Shown in pieces: positions 1 to 9,580 of a DNA stretch of 64,000 nucleotides; position 1 is the first letter of the stretch; each line of letters opens with the position of its first letter. The position numbers and the translations under genes are program-made. This stretch comes from Natrinema sp031626495 (GTDB lineage: Archaea > Halobacteriota > Halobacteria > Halobacteriales > Natrialbaceae): NCBI RefSeq assembly GCF_031626495.1, contig NZ_JAMQOJ010000006.1:248001-312000 (forward strand), read 5' to 3'. The notes below the pieces were generated by a model. The model was not told the origin of the DNA and made no database searches. It saw only the letters and a list, made by a program, of their open reading frames with translations.

Positions 1-43
1 GGAGGACCGAATAGAAGCGGCTACTCGGCCGTTTCTCGAGCGG

Positions 44-802
44 TCACGTGTCAGCCTCGAGTATCGATCTCGTTCGACCTGCGGTATCCTCCAGCAACGC
101 GACGTCGTCGGTGAAGACTTCGATCGCAACGCTATCGTCGAATCCGGCGAGGTGATCCGTGACGACGCTATAGTCGATTTCGCCGGCGCCGAGCGGGAGG
201 TGGGTGTCGCCACGGCTCCGAGCGTCGTGGATGTGGAGGTGGGAGACGAGGTCGCCGTATCCTGAGAGGAACCGTTCAACGCCATCGTCGCCATCTTCCA
301 TGAACGCGTGCCCGACGTCGAAACAGACGGCCGTTCCTGTTTCGCGTGCGAGGTCGCCCAACACCGAAAGCGGTAGCCCGCGCTTCTGGTGGCCGACGTT
401 CTCGACGACGAGTTCCACGCCAACGTCGGAGGCAGCCGTTCCAATCGCGGCGAGTTGCTCGGCGAAGAGGGGACGGAGATCCGTGTCGTGTGGATTTCGG
501 GCCGTTCCGTGAAGCACGGCCTTCTTCGCGTCTACGGAGCCGGCCCACGCGAGCAGCCGGGCCAGATAGTCGACGATCGCGTCGTTGATTTCAGGTACTG
601 GCGTCACCACGTCCTGCTTGAACGGCAAGTGGACGCAGAGGTCGGCATCTACAGCGGCTAGAATCGTCTCGAGTCGGTCCGCGTCGATCTCGGTCGGATC
701 GCTCCCTTCGCCGATCGATAGCTCCGCCAGGTCGAATCCCTCGATCGTTCGTTCCGCTCGCTCGAGCGAATCGCCAACAGTGAGGCCAATGTCCATACGC
801 AT
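44..802 (-). CDS. Sugar phosphate isomerase/epimerase-like TIM barrel protein
   Basis: This 252-residue protein looks like the xylose-isomerase-like TIM barrel family, which includes endonuclease IV and sugar epimerases. Visible metal-site motifs are VVENVG near residue 130, CFDVGHA near 160, HLHIHDAR near 190 and AIEVF near 225, which supply the usual Glu, Asp/His, His and Glu ligands. No partner gene shows the substrate. The start at MRMDIGL is the natural one, with a second Met two codons later. The fold assignment is firm; the reaction is not known. Confidence 0.8.
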   Translation of the reverse strand: MRMDIGLTVGDSLERAERTIEGFDLAELSIGEGSDPTEIDADRLETILAAVDADLCVHLPFKQDVVTPVPEINDAIVDYLARLLAWAGSVDAKKAVLHGTARNPHDTDLRPLFAEQLAAIGTAASDVGVELVVENVGHQKRGLPLSVLGDLARETGTAVCFDVGHAFMEDGDDGVERFLSGYGDLVSHLHIHDARSRGDTHLPLGAGEIDYSVVTDHLAGFDDSVAIEVFTDDVALLEDTAGRTRSILEADT

Positions 803-924
803 GTGTCACCATCCATTGATATAGGTACGACGGCTCAGTAGGCCACGACACGACCGATAAGTTCGTACCCGTATCTGCGTCTTCGGGGATTTGAGGAGAC
901 TGGGTACCCATCCCCGACATCAAA

Positions 925-1344
925 ATGCCACGGGACGTAGGAGAGAGTATGCGAACCAGATCCCCCGACTCTCCGTGGACGCCGGTCGCTTTTTCCACTA
1001 TCGTTCTCCTCCTCGCGTCAATCGTGCCCTCCCCGCTCCAACGGCATCCGGAGTGGAAATGGGTAGGCCCGGATAAGCTCCTGCATCTCGTAGGACATGC
1101 GAGCTATGCGGTGATACTCGCAGACGCATTCAGGGCTAGTCGATACACTAACCGAGAAGCAACCATCCTTGCGATATGCATCTCGACCATCCTCAGTCTC
1201 GTGGCTGGTCGACTCCAGAAACGGATTCCTGGGCGAGCATTCGAACCCGCAGATGTCGTTGCTGGCCTGATCGGCTCGATCCTTGCCGCATCGGGGTGGT
1301 ACATCGTCAACGATACGCGAACTAAAAACTCTCATCGTATGTGA
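925..1344 (+). CDS. VanZ-like small membrane protein (copy 1)
   Basis: This 139-residue protein has a hydrophobic N-terminal helix (roughly residues 20-36) and the VanZ-type core GPDKLLHLVGHASYA followed by further membrane helices. The GRAFEPADVVAGLIGS segment near the end is the second conserved VanZ-like signature. It probably sits in the cytoplasmic membrane; its biochemical role is unknown in archaea. A second copy follows downstream in the same direction, so this is a tandem duplication. The start could instead be the Met nine codons later (949). Confidence 0.75.
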   Translation: MPRDVGESMRTRSPDSPWTPVAFSTIVLLLASIVPSPLQRHPEWKWVGPDKLLHLVGHASYAVILADAFRASRYTNREATILAICISTILSLVAGRLQKRIPGRAFEPADVVAGLIGSILAASGWYIVNDTRTKNSHRM

Positions 1345-1490
1345 TATAGACGGAAGATACCCGCTACCAAATGACGGCGGCCCTGTTCGGGATATATGCG
1401 GGCAGGATCGACCAGATCCCTATGACGACGATCCACCGACGTCCGGTACCACAGTAGCAGGGATGACGGAACCATCCATCTTCAGCGTAG

Positions 1491-1940
1491 GTGTCTTGGC
1501 AGTCACTCCTCGCCCGTGACCTCATACTTGCTCGGATCATAGGGACGCTCGTGTCTACTGGAACAGTGAGTAACGGGGAACGATGGTTTGGGGTTGTGTG
1601 CAGTGCGCTTTTACTGCTCGTGGGTTCGGCTCTTCCACTTCCGCCCCGATACAATCCGAGTTTCGGACTATACGGCCCAGATAAGTTCCTTCATCTACTG
1701 GGTCACGCAGGCCTCGCAGCAGCGCTCGTAGCTGCACTCGAGGACGACGAACCACCTCTTCGCGTCGCCGTTATGGCAGTCGCGTTGTCGACTATCTACG
1801 GGATAAGCACCGAAGTGCTTCAGGAGGAGATTCCCGGTAGGGAGTTCGAACAAGGTGATGTTATTGCGGGCTTCGTCGGAGGGATCCTCGGAGTTATCTC
1901 GTGGCATCGCTTCGCGCCCACGAGCCGAACCCGTTCCTAG
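1491..1940 (+). CDS. VanZ-like small membrane protein (copy 2)
   Basis: This is a paralogue of the preceding gene. It shares the GPDKFLHLLGHAGLA core and the GREFEQGDVIAGFVGG motif, with three or four predicted membrane helices. The annotated start is a GTG. Alignment with copy 1 suggests a later GTG (about 1551 or 1566) is more likely, because the first 20-25 residues have no counterpart. The pair is separated by about 150 bases. Function is unknown beyond family membership. Confidence 0.72.
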   Translation: MSWQSLLARDLILARIIGTLVSTGTVSNGERWFGVVCSALLLLVGSALPLPPRYNPSFGLYGPDKFLHLLGHAGLAAALVAALEDDEPPLRVAVMAVALSTIYGISTEVLQEEIPGREFEQGDVIAGFVGGILGVISWHRFAPTSRTRS

Positions 1941-2141
1941 TCTCGGTCACGACAGAATCCGCACTCGCCCTCTATATTCAGCAATCCGTTCTACTCAGAA
2001 TCACGTGCAATCGCATTCCTCGTTTGAAACAGCGAGGGTTCGTTCCGAGTCGTGAGCGCACTTGGTGACGATTTTCGTCTGGCAGTGACGATTAGCACGG
2101 TCTCTTTTATTTTGGCCGTCATTCCGAACCCCGGAGCAACA

Positions 2142-2558
2142 ATGCGGCTCGAAGGGAAAACCGCGATAGTTGCCGGCGGATCATCGAGTATCGGCAAGGC
2201 GATCGCCGCCGCGTACGTCGACGAAGGTGCAGAGGTGGTCATCGCAAATCGGACCGGATCCGAGGGAGAGGCTGTCGCGGACGAACTCTGCTGTGAGTTC
2301 GTCCAGACCGACGTCAGCGAGTACTACCAGATCGAGGCGCTGGTCGAAGCGACCGTCGACGAGTTCGGAACACTCGACGTGCTGGTCAACAACGCCGGTA
2401 TCGCGAGCGAGACGTCCGTCGAGGAGTGCGGGGAAGCGACGCTGCCGCCTCGGAAAGTGTGTCCCGACCAATCGCGAGGGGCCGGTCGGCTGCACGCTTT
2501 CGGGGGACCCGTTCATCGTCTGAGCGTCGACCGCGAGGAACTGGCGGTCCTGATATGA
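2142..2558 (+). pseudogene. Short-chain dehydrogenase/reductase remnant, frameshifted
   Basis: The first 100 residues are a normal SDR Rossmann half: the glycine motif AGGSSSIGKAIA, the TDVSEYY segment and the NNAGIASETS signature. After about 2440 the reading frame loses SDR similarity. The expected continuation (a CVPTNREGPVGC-like stretch leading to PFIV) is found in the +1 frame up to 2523 and then stops. The catalytic Tyr/Lys half is absent. This is a decayed gene of about 40 percent normal length. The starting ATG is followed by good SDR codons, so the decay looks recent. Confidence 0.8.
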
Positions 2559-2686
2559 GCCGGCCACCGGCCCGGTGCGCCGAACAGGTATGGGACCGAC
2601 CGACCGGAGTTGGATTCCCGGGGTGGTTCCAGGTGAGTAGGAACGACAATGCCCGCTGAAATGTCTGGGAACCGATGGAGGACCAT

Positions 2687-3031
2687 ATGTCAGAGCTGAA
2701 TGCGGTGCTGCTCGCGCTCGCTCACCCACTCCGACGGGAAGTGGTGGACCACCTCCGGGAGCGTGACGACGAGACGGTCACCGTGGCGCAGCTCGCGGAA
2801 CACCTCGACGACACACAGGAGGGCGATAGTCCGGCCACGTCAGCCCTCCACCACCGACACCTGCCGAAACTACAGGCGGGCGGATTCCTCGAGTACGATA
2901 TCAGGAGCGAAACGATCCGGCGACAGCAGCCCACACCACGGTTCGACAGCCTAACAACCTGCGTGTTCGAGGCTCGCGATCGGGGGCGGGACCTAACCGG
3001 CGGCTGCGGTGACACGTCGCAGAGAGAATAG
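2687..3031 (+). CDS. Small winged-helix (DUF7344/ArsR-like) protein
   Basis: This 114-residue protein has a haloarchaeal winged-helix pattern: ALAHPLRREVVDHL, then VAQLAEHL, HHRHLPKLQAGGFLEYD and SETIRRQQPTPRF. The last 25 residues (arginine- and glycine-rich) are unlike the family and may follow a small frameshift. The start at 2687 is chosen over the in-frame ATG at 2675 because GGAGG lies five bases upstream of it. It is probably a DNA-binding regulator; its target is unknown. Confidence 0.6.
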   Translation: MSELNAVLLALAHPLRREVVDHLRERDDETVTVAQLAEHLDDTQEGDSPATSALHHRHLPKLQAGGFLEYDIRSETIRRQQPTPRFDSLTTCVFEARDRGRDLTGGCGDTSQRE

Positions 3032-3114
3032 CGCCTGCGCCGCGGTTCGCTACGACGCAGGATGGGACCTCGTTGCGTCGGACCGAATCGTGTGACTGGA
3101 CCGGCGCGAACCAC

Positions 3115-4749
3115 TCACTTTGCCTCGACCAGCCGGTGCGCCTCGTCGATCCAGTTCTGGGCGAGGGGCTCACTTGTTTCGGCGACGTCGGCAACGCGGG
3201 CCGGATCGGTAACGGCGAGCTTCGAGACCGACTCGATACCGCCCGTCCGGAGCCGCTCGGCGTAGGTCGGTCCGATCCCCTCTAGATCCTCGAGGTCGTA
3301 CGACGCGGCGATGTCGACCTGCTCGACGGCCTCCTCGATTTCTGAGCGGATCGCCTCGCCCACGGTCTCGACGACGGTTGTCTGGACCTCGCCGTCGCTG
3401 ACGACCTCCACGGCGATGCCCTCTCCCCCGATGTCAATGCCAATTTCGACGCCCAGCGCGCCCTCCAGGAACTGCTCGATAGCGGTCACGTCTAGGCGCA
3501 CGGTCTCGCTGGCGATCACACCGTCCTCATCTGCGACGGTGATCTCGAGTTCGTCGGCGCTGCCAATCGTGACGTCGGTCTCGACGTCGACGCCGAGTGC
3601 CCCCTCAACGCCATCGCCGATGACGTCGGCCAGCACTGGCTCGGACGTCTGTTCGAGGAACCACTCGGCGACCTCCGGCCAGACATCGCGATGGGCGCTG
3701 TTCGACATTGCGAGCCCGACATGGCCGGTCGGGTACTCGATAGTCGTCACATCGTCGCTGCTGACCACGTCGTTGAACGGCGTGCTCGCCGCCGTCGGTA
3801 CGAGGTTGTCGTACTTGCCGATAATCTGCAACAGAGGCATGTCGATGTTCCTGACGTCGACGTGCTCGCCGCCGACTGTCAGCTCGTTCTCGTACAAGGC
3901 GTTATCCTGGTAGATTTCCTCTAAAAACTCCGCGTAGACCGCGCCGGCCACGTCGACGCCCTCGTCGAGCCAACGTTCCATCCGGGCGAAGTTCTCGACG
4001 AAGTCCTCGTTTTCCAGGCGGTCGAATAGGTGGACGTACTTCGAGACGGAGTTCGCCACGGGGTCCATCAGCGTAAAGCCGGCGTCCAGAAACTCGTTCG
4101 GAACGTTCCTGTACGTCTCTGTCACGTCCCGCGGGTCGTAGTACTCCTCGTTGCCCCACAGCTCGAGGACGCCACCGGTGTCCTCGAAGTACAGGCCGGT
4201 GGCCATCAGCGCTAGAGCGTTGACCTTCTCGCGGTGTAGCGCCGTGTACATAGCCGCCAGCGTCCCGCCCATGCAGTACCCGAGGACGTTGATTCGCTCT
4301 TGGCCGGAACGCTCGCGGACGACGTCGACGCAGTTGTCGATATACCGGTTGACATAGTCGTCGAGGCCGAGCGAGGCATCGAGGAGGGAGGGCTCACCCC
4401 AATCGACGAGGTAGACATCGTGGCCGGCTTCCAGCAGGCGACGCACCACCGACCGGTCAGGCTGCAGGTCCAGAATGAACGGCTTGTTGATTAGGGCATA
4501 GACGATCAGAATCGGTATGTCGTGTTGCTCGGCAGTCAGCGGCTCGTACCGGCGGAGGGCGAGCTTGTTCTCCCTGTAGACCACGTCGCTGGCCGTCTGT
4601 CCGACCTCGACGGACGCGGCGTCCTCGATACGGTCGTCGAGGACGCTCGCCCGACGGACCGTATCGGCTGCTGACTCGGCCGCCGTTCTCTGGGCTGACA
4701 GGTACAACTCGAGCGGGGTTCGAATACGTTTAGATTCGTCAGTTTTCAT
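3115..4749 (-). CDS. phaC: Class III poly(3-hydroxyalkanoate) synthase with C-terminal HhH extension
   Basis: The catalytic subunit polymerises 3-hydroxyacyl-CoA into PHA granules. The lipase-box-like motif GYCMGG puts the nucleophile Cys near residue 159. The catalytic Asp (GKYDNLVP) is near 314 and His (PTGHVGL) near 343. At 544 residues it is longer than I would expect for the enzyme core. Residues after about 370 form an acidic extension that ends in a helix-hairpin-helix-like segment (LEGIGPTYAERLRTGGI). Its partner phaE is not adjacent. The start codon overlaps the stop of the upstream UspA gene (ATGA), indicating translational coupling. Confidence 0.88.
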   Translation of the reverse strand: MKTDESKRIRTPLELYLSAQRTAAESAADTVRRASVLDDRIEDAASVEVGQTASDVVYRENKLALRRYEPLTAEQHDIPILIVYALINKPFILDLQPDRSVVRRLLEAGHDVYLVDWGEPSLLDASLGLDDYVNRYIDNCVDVVRERSGQERINVLGYCMGGTLAAMYTALHREKVNALALMATGLYFEDTGGVLELWGNEEYYDPRDVTETYRNVPNEFLDAGFTLMDPVANSVSKYVHLFDRLENEDFVENFARMERWLDEGVDVAGAVYAEFLEEIYQDNALYENELTVGGEHVDVRNIDMPLLQIIGKYDNLVPTAASTPFNDVVSSDDVTTIEYPTGHVGLAMSNSAHRDVWPEVAEWFLEQTSEPVLADVIGDGVEGALGVDVETDVTIGSADELEITVADEDGVIASETVRLDVTAIEQFLEGALGVEIGIDIGGEGIAVEVVSDGEVQTTVVETVGEAIRSEIEEAVEQVDIAASYDLEDLEGIGPTYAERLRTGGIESVSKLAVTDPARVADVAETSEPLAQNWIDEAHRLVEAK

Positions 4750-5198
4750 GTGCGGTGTAGCTCTACAAGTTGGTCGGTAGTTCGGTCGTCAACGACGCGG
4801 ATCTCCCGATTGCTACCGGCACGGACGGCCCGGCCGACGCCGCCGAGGTGCTTCGTATGGTCGCTATGCGTGCCGAGGACGATGACGTCGGCGTCGATCT
4901 CATCAGCGTACGCGAGGATGCGTTCCGGCGGCACGCCGTAGCTCACCTTGCACTCACATTCAATGTCAGCATCGGCCGCCAGGAGTGCCGCGTCCGCCAG
5001 GTGCTCGCGGCACTGATCTTCGGACTCGACCGTCACGAGTTCCTCGGTGCTGAGTCCGGTCGCCTCGCGGACGCGTCGGTCGACGACGGCAAGCACGTGC
5101 AGCGCTGCACCGTGCTCAGCCGCGAGCCGGACCGCTTCCTCGACGGCCGCCCGGGCGTACTCGCTCCCGTCGGTCGTGGCCAGTATCGTCTCGTACAT
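4746..5198 (-). CDS. Universal stress protein (UspA), coupled to phaC
   Basis: This single-domain Usp is 150 residues long and starts at MYETILATTDGS. The usual nucleotide-binding tail (G-x2-G-x9-G-S/T) is altered to GTHSDHTKHLGGVGRA, so ATP binding is doubtful. Earlier in-frame Met codons extend a low-complexity leader that does not look coding, so the start at 5198 is preferred. The stop codon overlaps the phaC start by four bases, which suggests a two-gene operon linking stress sensing with PHA synthesis. Confidence 0.85.
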   Translation of the reverse strand: MYETILATTDGSEYARAAVEEAVRLAAEHGAALHVLAVVDRRVREATGLSTEELVTVESEDQCREHLADAALLAADADIECECKVSYGVPPERILAYADEIDADVIVLGTHSDHTKHLGGVGRAVRAGSNREIRVVDDRTTDQLVELHRT

Positions 5199-6024
5199 GA
5201 GCGGCCAGTCGCTTTCCAACGGCAAAAGGGTAGACGGTGGCTTTCGGCGTATAGGAATCGTGGGCCCGCAGCAGTCCATAACAGCGGTACGGTCCTGAAC
5301 AGGTCGAGTACTGAAACCGGACACAACGACTGGGCCACTCGGTGAGCCTTGGACCTCTACACGTGACGAGGCCGCTCTGCCAACTAGTGCTGGTTCGGCA
5401 GACATTCGCAGGTAGACTGCTATTTTCCGGCCGTATCAATTGTCTCACTGATGTCACAGCGGCACGAACACCGAGCACCGCGTCTTTCCGTACTCCCATT
5501 ACAGACATATTATTGTAATCGTTACAGTCATGATAGTGAGACTACTAGCTCGGTGCATCCAGTAACATGTTGACCGCGTGCAGTGGATAATCCGTGTATT
5601 CTCCGTGCTGCGAGCGGCATACCGACGGATTCAGACCGACAAGTCGGACATGATAGGCAACCAGTCTGTATCAATCGGTCGTCGGTACGTCCGTCGCTGA
5701 AGGAATCGTGATCAGGACCACGTCGATCGCGTTTGGCATTTCGGTATCTGTCGCGACGACTACGGAGAGGACGTCTTCCTCACACTGAAAACCACGCCGA
5801 TGACGAAGAAATTGTGCACACATTTCAGATTTCACATATATTATCACACCAGTCGACGAGGCGATGGTTTCTCTCGCGCTCTCCGGCCGCGCGCGCTAAA
5901 CGCGAGGGTCTGATGGAATCCTCCGCAGTGGATAGCTTTCCACACCCCTAATCGCTCAGTACAGGTGGTCTACTTATCGGCCACCTCACCAAACGCTTTC
6001 CGTTGCCCGTCTCATAGCGTGAGT
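5199..6024. other. Intergenic region without recognisable gene
   Basis: About 800 bases contain no open frame with convincing haloarchaeal composition. The only structure noticed is a short inverted repeat at 5514-5526 (TGTAA, 3-base gap, TTACA) in an AT-rich stretch. That stretch could hold the promoter for the divergent usp-phaC pair, but it is 315 bases upstream of the chosen start. Confidence 0.5.
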
Positions 6025-6246
6025 ATGTCCACCACCATCGCAACTCCCGACGCCGATGAGACGTGTGCGTATTGCGATTCACGGATTTTCGACCACGACC
6101 CCATTTGTGTCCGCGACTGCGATGACGACTGTGGTTCGCCCGCGTACTTCTGTAACTACGCTTGTCTGTCGGCGCACATAGACGAGAACGACCTCACTAC
6201 AGGCGATGCGTGTGAGTGGAATCCCGACAAAGGCGGCTGTCGCTAA
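6025..6246 (+). CDS. Small zinc-finger protein
   Basis: This 73-residue protein is rich in cysteine. It has CAYCDSRIF, then CVRDCDDDC, YFCNYACLSAHI and DACEWNPD, consistent with one or two zinc sites. It is one of the many small haloarchaeal zinc-finger proteins of unknown role. The start at MSTTIATP is chosen because the upstream 20 codons from a GTG are not acidic and contain no motif. It stands alone between two unrelated genes. Confidence 0.75.
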   Translation: MSTTIATPDADETCAYCDSRIFDHDPICVRDCDDDCGSPAYFCNYACLSAHIDENDLTTGDACEWNPDKGGCR

Positions 6247-6438
6247 TCGGATGAATCGTTAGATTCGCACACCTACCGAATGGCTGTTTCAGCAAGAACG
6301 GTGTCGGGTCCGATCTGGCCGAACGTCTGTCGGGTCATGCGCTACGCGACTGCCGACGACGGCCCGACGCGAATAGCGTCCCGCAGACGGACAGTCGAAG
6401 ACGCCTCGAACGGGAGGCGATTCACCGTCGCTCGAGGC

Positions 6439-7257
6439 TCACTCGAGAACTGTCCGTACGAGGGATTCGATCGAGACGTTCGTGGCGTCCGTCGCGATCG
6501 TGTTCGTCAGGTAGAGTCCATCGTACGCGTCTCGGACGCGCTGAATTCCCTCATCGAGGACGCCGTGTACCGCCGCGGCGACCACCGTGTCCGCGCCCTG
6601 ACTCTTGAGTCGATCGTACGCTGCGACCATCGTTCCGCCGGTCTCGATCAGATCGTCGAACACCAGCACGTTCCGCCCCTCTACGTCGAGTTCCCCCTCG
6701 AGTTGGACCTCGTACGCATCTTTTCGCGTCTTCTCGAAGCCGGGAATCCCGAACCGATCGACGGCACCGAGATCCGGGCCGACGACGACGTAGTCGTCGA
6801 GGTCGTCGTCGACGCGGTCCCGAACGAGTGGGAACGCGTGCAACTGAGTCAGCGGATAGTCTGCCGTCCACGCCCGATGGCCGAAGTGGGGGTCGACGGC
6901 GTACACTTGCCGAACGGGGTACCGAACGACGTGGTCTAGGAGGGCGCGAGCGTAGTTTACCGTCCCCGGATAGAACGACGCGTCCTGCATGCCGTACGGC
7001 GCGTAGGTGAAACAGAGCGAGATCAGCACGTCGTGTTCAGCGAGGAGATCGAGCAGTCCGTACAGATACGCTAGACCCCGATTCGGGCGCGGCTGGCCCG
7101 AGTGGACGACGAGCGCGGACTCGAGTTCGGCGACCGACTCGAGTTGGACGAACACTTCGTCGTCGGGAAACACGCGGGACTCGTTCCGCGGATGCGGATC
7201 GAGCCGCGCGGCGTCGAGCTCGAGATGCTCTGCGGTGGGCGTAACGATGAGTTCCAT
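6439..7257 (-). CDS. Ribose-phosphate diphosphokinase (PRPP synthetase)-like protein
   Basis: This 272-residue protein is built like PRPP synthetase: FTYAPYGMQDASF-type central segment, then VVVGPDLGAV and the PRPP-binding loop VFDDLIETGGTM near residue 225. It would make PRPP from ribose 5-phosphate and ATP for nucleotide and histidine synthesis. The N-terminal VHSGQP segment replaces the usual ATP-contact motif loosely, so it may be a diverged paralogue rather than the housekeeping enzyme. The start at MELIVTP is preferred because the longer upstream frame is arginine-rich and non-acidic. Confidence 0.75.
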   Translation of the reverse strand: MELIVTPTAEHLELDAARLDPHPRNESRVFPDDEVFVQLESVAELESALVVHSGQPRPNRGLAYLYGLLDLLAEHDVLISLCFTYAPYGMQDASFYPGTVNYARALLDHVVRYPVRQVYAVDPHFGHRAWTADYPLTQLHAFPLVRDRVDDDLDDYVVVGPDLGAVDRFGIPGFEKTRKDAYEVQLEGELDVEGRNVLVFDDLIETGGTMVAAYDRLKSQGADTVVAAAVHGVLDEGIQRVRDAYDGLYLTNTIATDATNVSIESLVRTVLE

Positions 7258-7439
7258 GGAGACGACCCGTCGATTCGGCGTTCGATTCCGAGCGCCAAGT
7301 TCGTTTCCGTGGCTGGGGTGTTTGCGACCACCATCGAGAGCGGATCGTCGCGAGCGGACTCGTCGGTCGGCATCTCGTTCGGATTCCCGCTCGGCCCAGG
7401 TTCCCGTCTCCGCGTGAGGCCGTCCGCCAGCGGCCACAC

Positions 7440-8303
7440 CTATGACTGGTCTTTGACAGAGATGACGGGAACGTCGCTGTGGCGGACCACCCGCTCGGTG
7501 ACGCTGCCCAGGAGGACTCGGTCCAACCCGGTCCGTCCGTGGGTGCCCATCACGATCAGGTCGATGTCGTGCTCGTCGGCGTAGGTGAGGATCTCGCGGT
7601 GGGGCGTCCCGGTCAGGACCGCCGCGTCGGCGGTCGCGACGCCGGCGTCGCCGGCGCGTTCGACGGCCCGTTCGGTGACGCGCTCGCCCGCGTCCTCGAG
7701 CGCATCGAGGGCGACGGTAGCGCTCTCGTCCCAAAAAATCCCGAGATCGACGACGTTGGCGGCGTGGAGCGTCGCGTCGGTCGCCGTCGCCAGCTCGATG
7801 GCGTGGTCGACGGCCGCCGCGGCGCAGTCGCTGCCGTCGGTCGGCACCAGCACTGAATCGACGTCCGGATCGACGACGGTGTCCTCGTGGATGGTCACGA
7901 CCGGCACGGGCGATTTACGAAGGGTCCGCTCTGCCACGCTCCCGATGACGAACCGGTCGAGCCCGGTGCGACCGTAGGTCCCCATCACGATGCAGTCCGC
8001 GTCGTGCTCGTCGGCATAGTCGAGAATCGCGCGATGGACCGACCGGCCGTTCTCGAGAAGCGTCCCCGTCGCGTCGATGCCCGCCTCGGCCGCCATCTCC
8101 GTGGCCCTCGCGACCGCCTCCTCGCCGAGATGGGCGAACTCGTCGGCCGCGTCGTCCTCGTACTCGAGCGGGAGATCGCCGAGCTCGAAGACGTGAACTG
8201 CATGCAGGTCGGCGTCGAACCGCCGCGCGAGCGCGACGGCCGCCTCGGCCGCGGCGTCTGCGACGTCGCTGCCGTCGGTCGGGAGCAGGATTCGGTCGTA
8301 CAT
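7440..8303 (-). CDS. Tandem-domain universal stress protein
   Basis: This 287-residue protein carries two full Usp domains. The first begins MYDRILLPTDGS and the second begins DSVLVPTDGS near residue 140. Both keep the nucleotide-binding tail (GTYGRTGLDRFVIGS and GTHGRTGLDRVLLGS). It is likely a cytoplasmic ATP-binding stress protein. The start at 8303 removes eight unlikely leader residues. It belongs to a cluster of Usp genes between 4.7 and 14 kb. Confidence 0.88.
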   Translation of the reverse strand: MYDRILLPTDGSDVADAAAEAAVALARRFDADLHAVHVFELGDLPLEYEDDAADEFAHLGEEAVARATEMAAEAGIDATGTLLENGRSVHRAILDYADEHDADCIVMGTYGRTGLDRFVIGSVAERTLRKSPVPVVTIHEDTVVDPDVDSVLVPTDGSDCAAAAVDHAIELATATDATLHAANVVDLGIFWDESATVALDALEDAGERVTERAVERAGDAGVATADAAVLTGTPHREILTYADEHDIDLIVMGTHGRTGLDRVLLGSVTERVVRHSDVPVISVKDQS

Positions 8304-8344
8304 GACGTATCTCGGCGAAGACGTCACTCCGAATCGGCCTTATT

Positions 8345-8740
8345 CTAGGGGTTCTCAGGCGGTGAACACGGGATCGAGCCGATGAGCGGTTTGTCGGAGT
8401 CCGAACGCCCGCGTTTACCCATCACGACGAGATCGATGTCGTGGTCGTCGACGTACTCGAGGATTGCCTCGACGGGCGTGTTCGCCCTGACCATCGTAAC
8501 GCAGTCGACCCCGGCGTCGTCGGCGAGGTCTTCGATCTCCGAGACGAACGATTCGCCCCTCTTCTCGAGGCGGTTCCGGGTCTGTGCGATGTCGCTCGGG
8601 ACCGCAACGGAGTCAGCGTCGCCCATGTCCGTCGCGTACAGCGCGTGCAAAGTCGCGTCGTTTCGCCGCGCGAACTTGATCGCCTGTTCGGCGCCCTTGC
8701 TGCCGTCAGTCGGAACGGGGATGTCGTCGAAGTCGTGTGG
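8345..8740 (-). pseudogene. Decayed universal stress protein
   Basis: The frame keeps a Usp body: FDDIPVPTDGS, a central AIKFARRNDATLHALY helix and strand, and IDLVVMGKRGRSDSDKPLIGS. It lacks a start codon at the expected place. It also ends abruptly after LIGS with a proline-rich tail where the final strand and helix should be. These losses make an active product unlikely. The upstream in-frame Met codons give a leader unlike Usp proteins. Confidence 0.7.
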
Positions 8741-8982
8741 TTCGTCTAGAGGTGACAGACCACGTCGAAGTTGGTGATTCTCGCCCTCACTTCTGACACC
8801 GCGAGCGGCCACCCCGCATCGGAGCACCGATATTGGATTGCACAGCGTCATCGCCATCTGCAACGGCCAGACGGAAACGGTACCGAACGCCCGCTGCGGT
8901 CTGCTGTCGGTATCGTTCGGGATCCTCTCGCGGTATGCACCTGGAGGGTGGCTTTTTTGCGCTGCTCGGCGAGTATCAGAAC

Positions 8983-9465
8983 ATGTCAGTCGACGAATTA
9001 CAGGAGTACGGACTGGAGAAGATGAGCGACACCGAGATCCGAAACTTTCTGTCGAGTCAGAAAACGGGCGTTCTCGGTCTCCCCGAGGAGGACGCTCCGT
9101 ACCTCCTTCCGCTGACGTTCGGTTACGACGGCGAGACGCGGCTCTACTTCACGTTCCTCCTCGGCTCCAGCAGCCGGAAGCGAGCGTTGAGTGAAGCGGC
9201 GGACGCCGCGAGCTTCCTCGTCTTCAAAGTGGACACGATGTACAACTGGGAGAGTGCCCTCCTTCGGGGGTCGATTACCGCCGTCCCCGAATCGGAGTGG
9301 GACTCGCTCGAGGAGGTCCTGAGCGAGACGTGGCGACCCGAACTGTTCGACACGGCGACCCTCTCGGGCGAGGTCAGCGTCTACGAGTTCAGCATCGACG
9401 AGCAGACGGGGATCAAACATCAGGGGCTCCCGCCTGCTCTCCGAACGACGGACGAATCGCAGTGA
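8983..9465 (+). CDS. Pyridoxamine 5'-phosphate oxidase-like flavin-binding protein
   Basis: This 160-residue protein has the split-barrel pattern of the PNPOx-like family. It contains a short N-terminal helix (SDTEIRNFLSSQKTGVLGL), the strand LPLTFGYDG, LYFTFLLGSSSRKR for phosphate binding, and the VDTMYNWESALLRGSI segment. Family members bind FMN or F420 or act as nitroreductase-like sensors; the substrate here is unknown. The start at 8983 is chosen because residues before it are arginine-rich and not conserved in type. Confidence 0.8.
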   Translation: MSVDELQEYGLEKMSDTEIRNFLSSQKTGVLGLPEEDAPYLLPLTFGYDGETRLYFTFLLGSSSRKRALSEAADAASFLVFKVDTMYNWESALLRGSITAVPESEWDSLEEVLSETWRPELFDTATLSGEVSVYEFSIDEQTGIKHQGLPPALRTTDESQ

Positions 9466-9580
9466 CGGAGCGGCGGGTCGTCCCCGGCACCCGAGTCGCA
9501 GAGCAGCGCAGTTCGCCATCGCACCGTGACGAGCGATCGAACGCCCTCGCCGTCGATATCGGTCGGTCGTGTAGCACTTC

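Noticed and set aside
5965..6024. Longer start for the small zinc-finger protein
   Set aside because: The extra 20 residues from a GTG have no acidic or conserved character.
6280..6939. Plus-strand frame opposite the PRPP synthetase-like gene
   Set aside because: The minus strand carries the PRPP loop and family pattern; the plus frame is its shadow.
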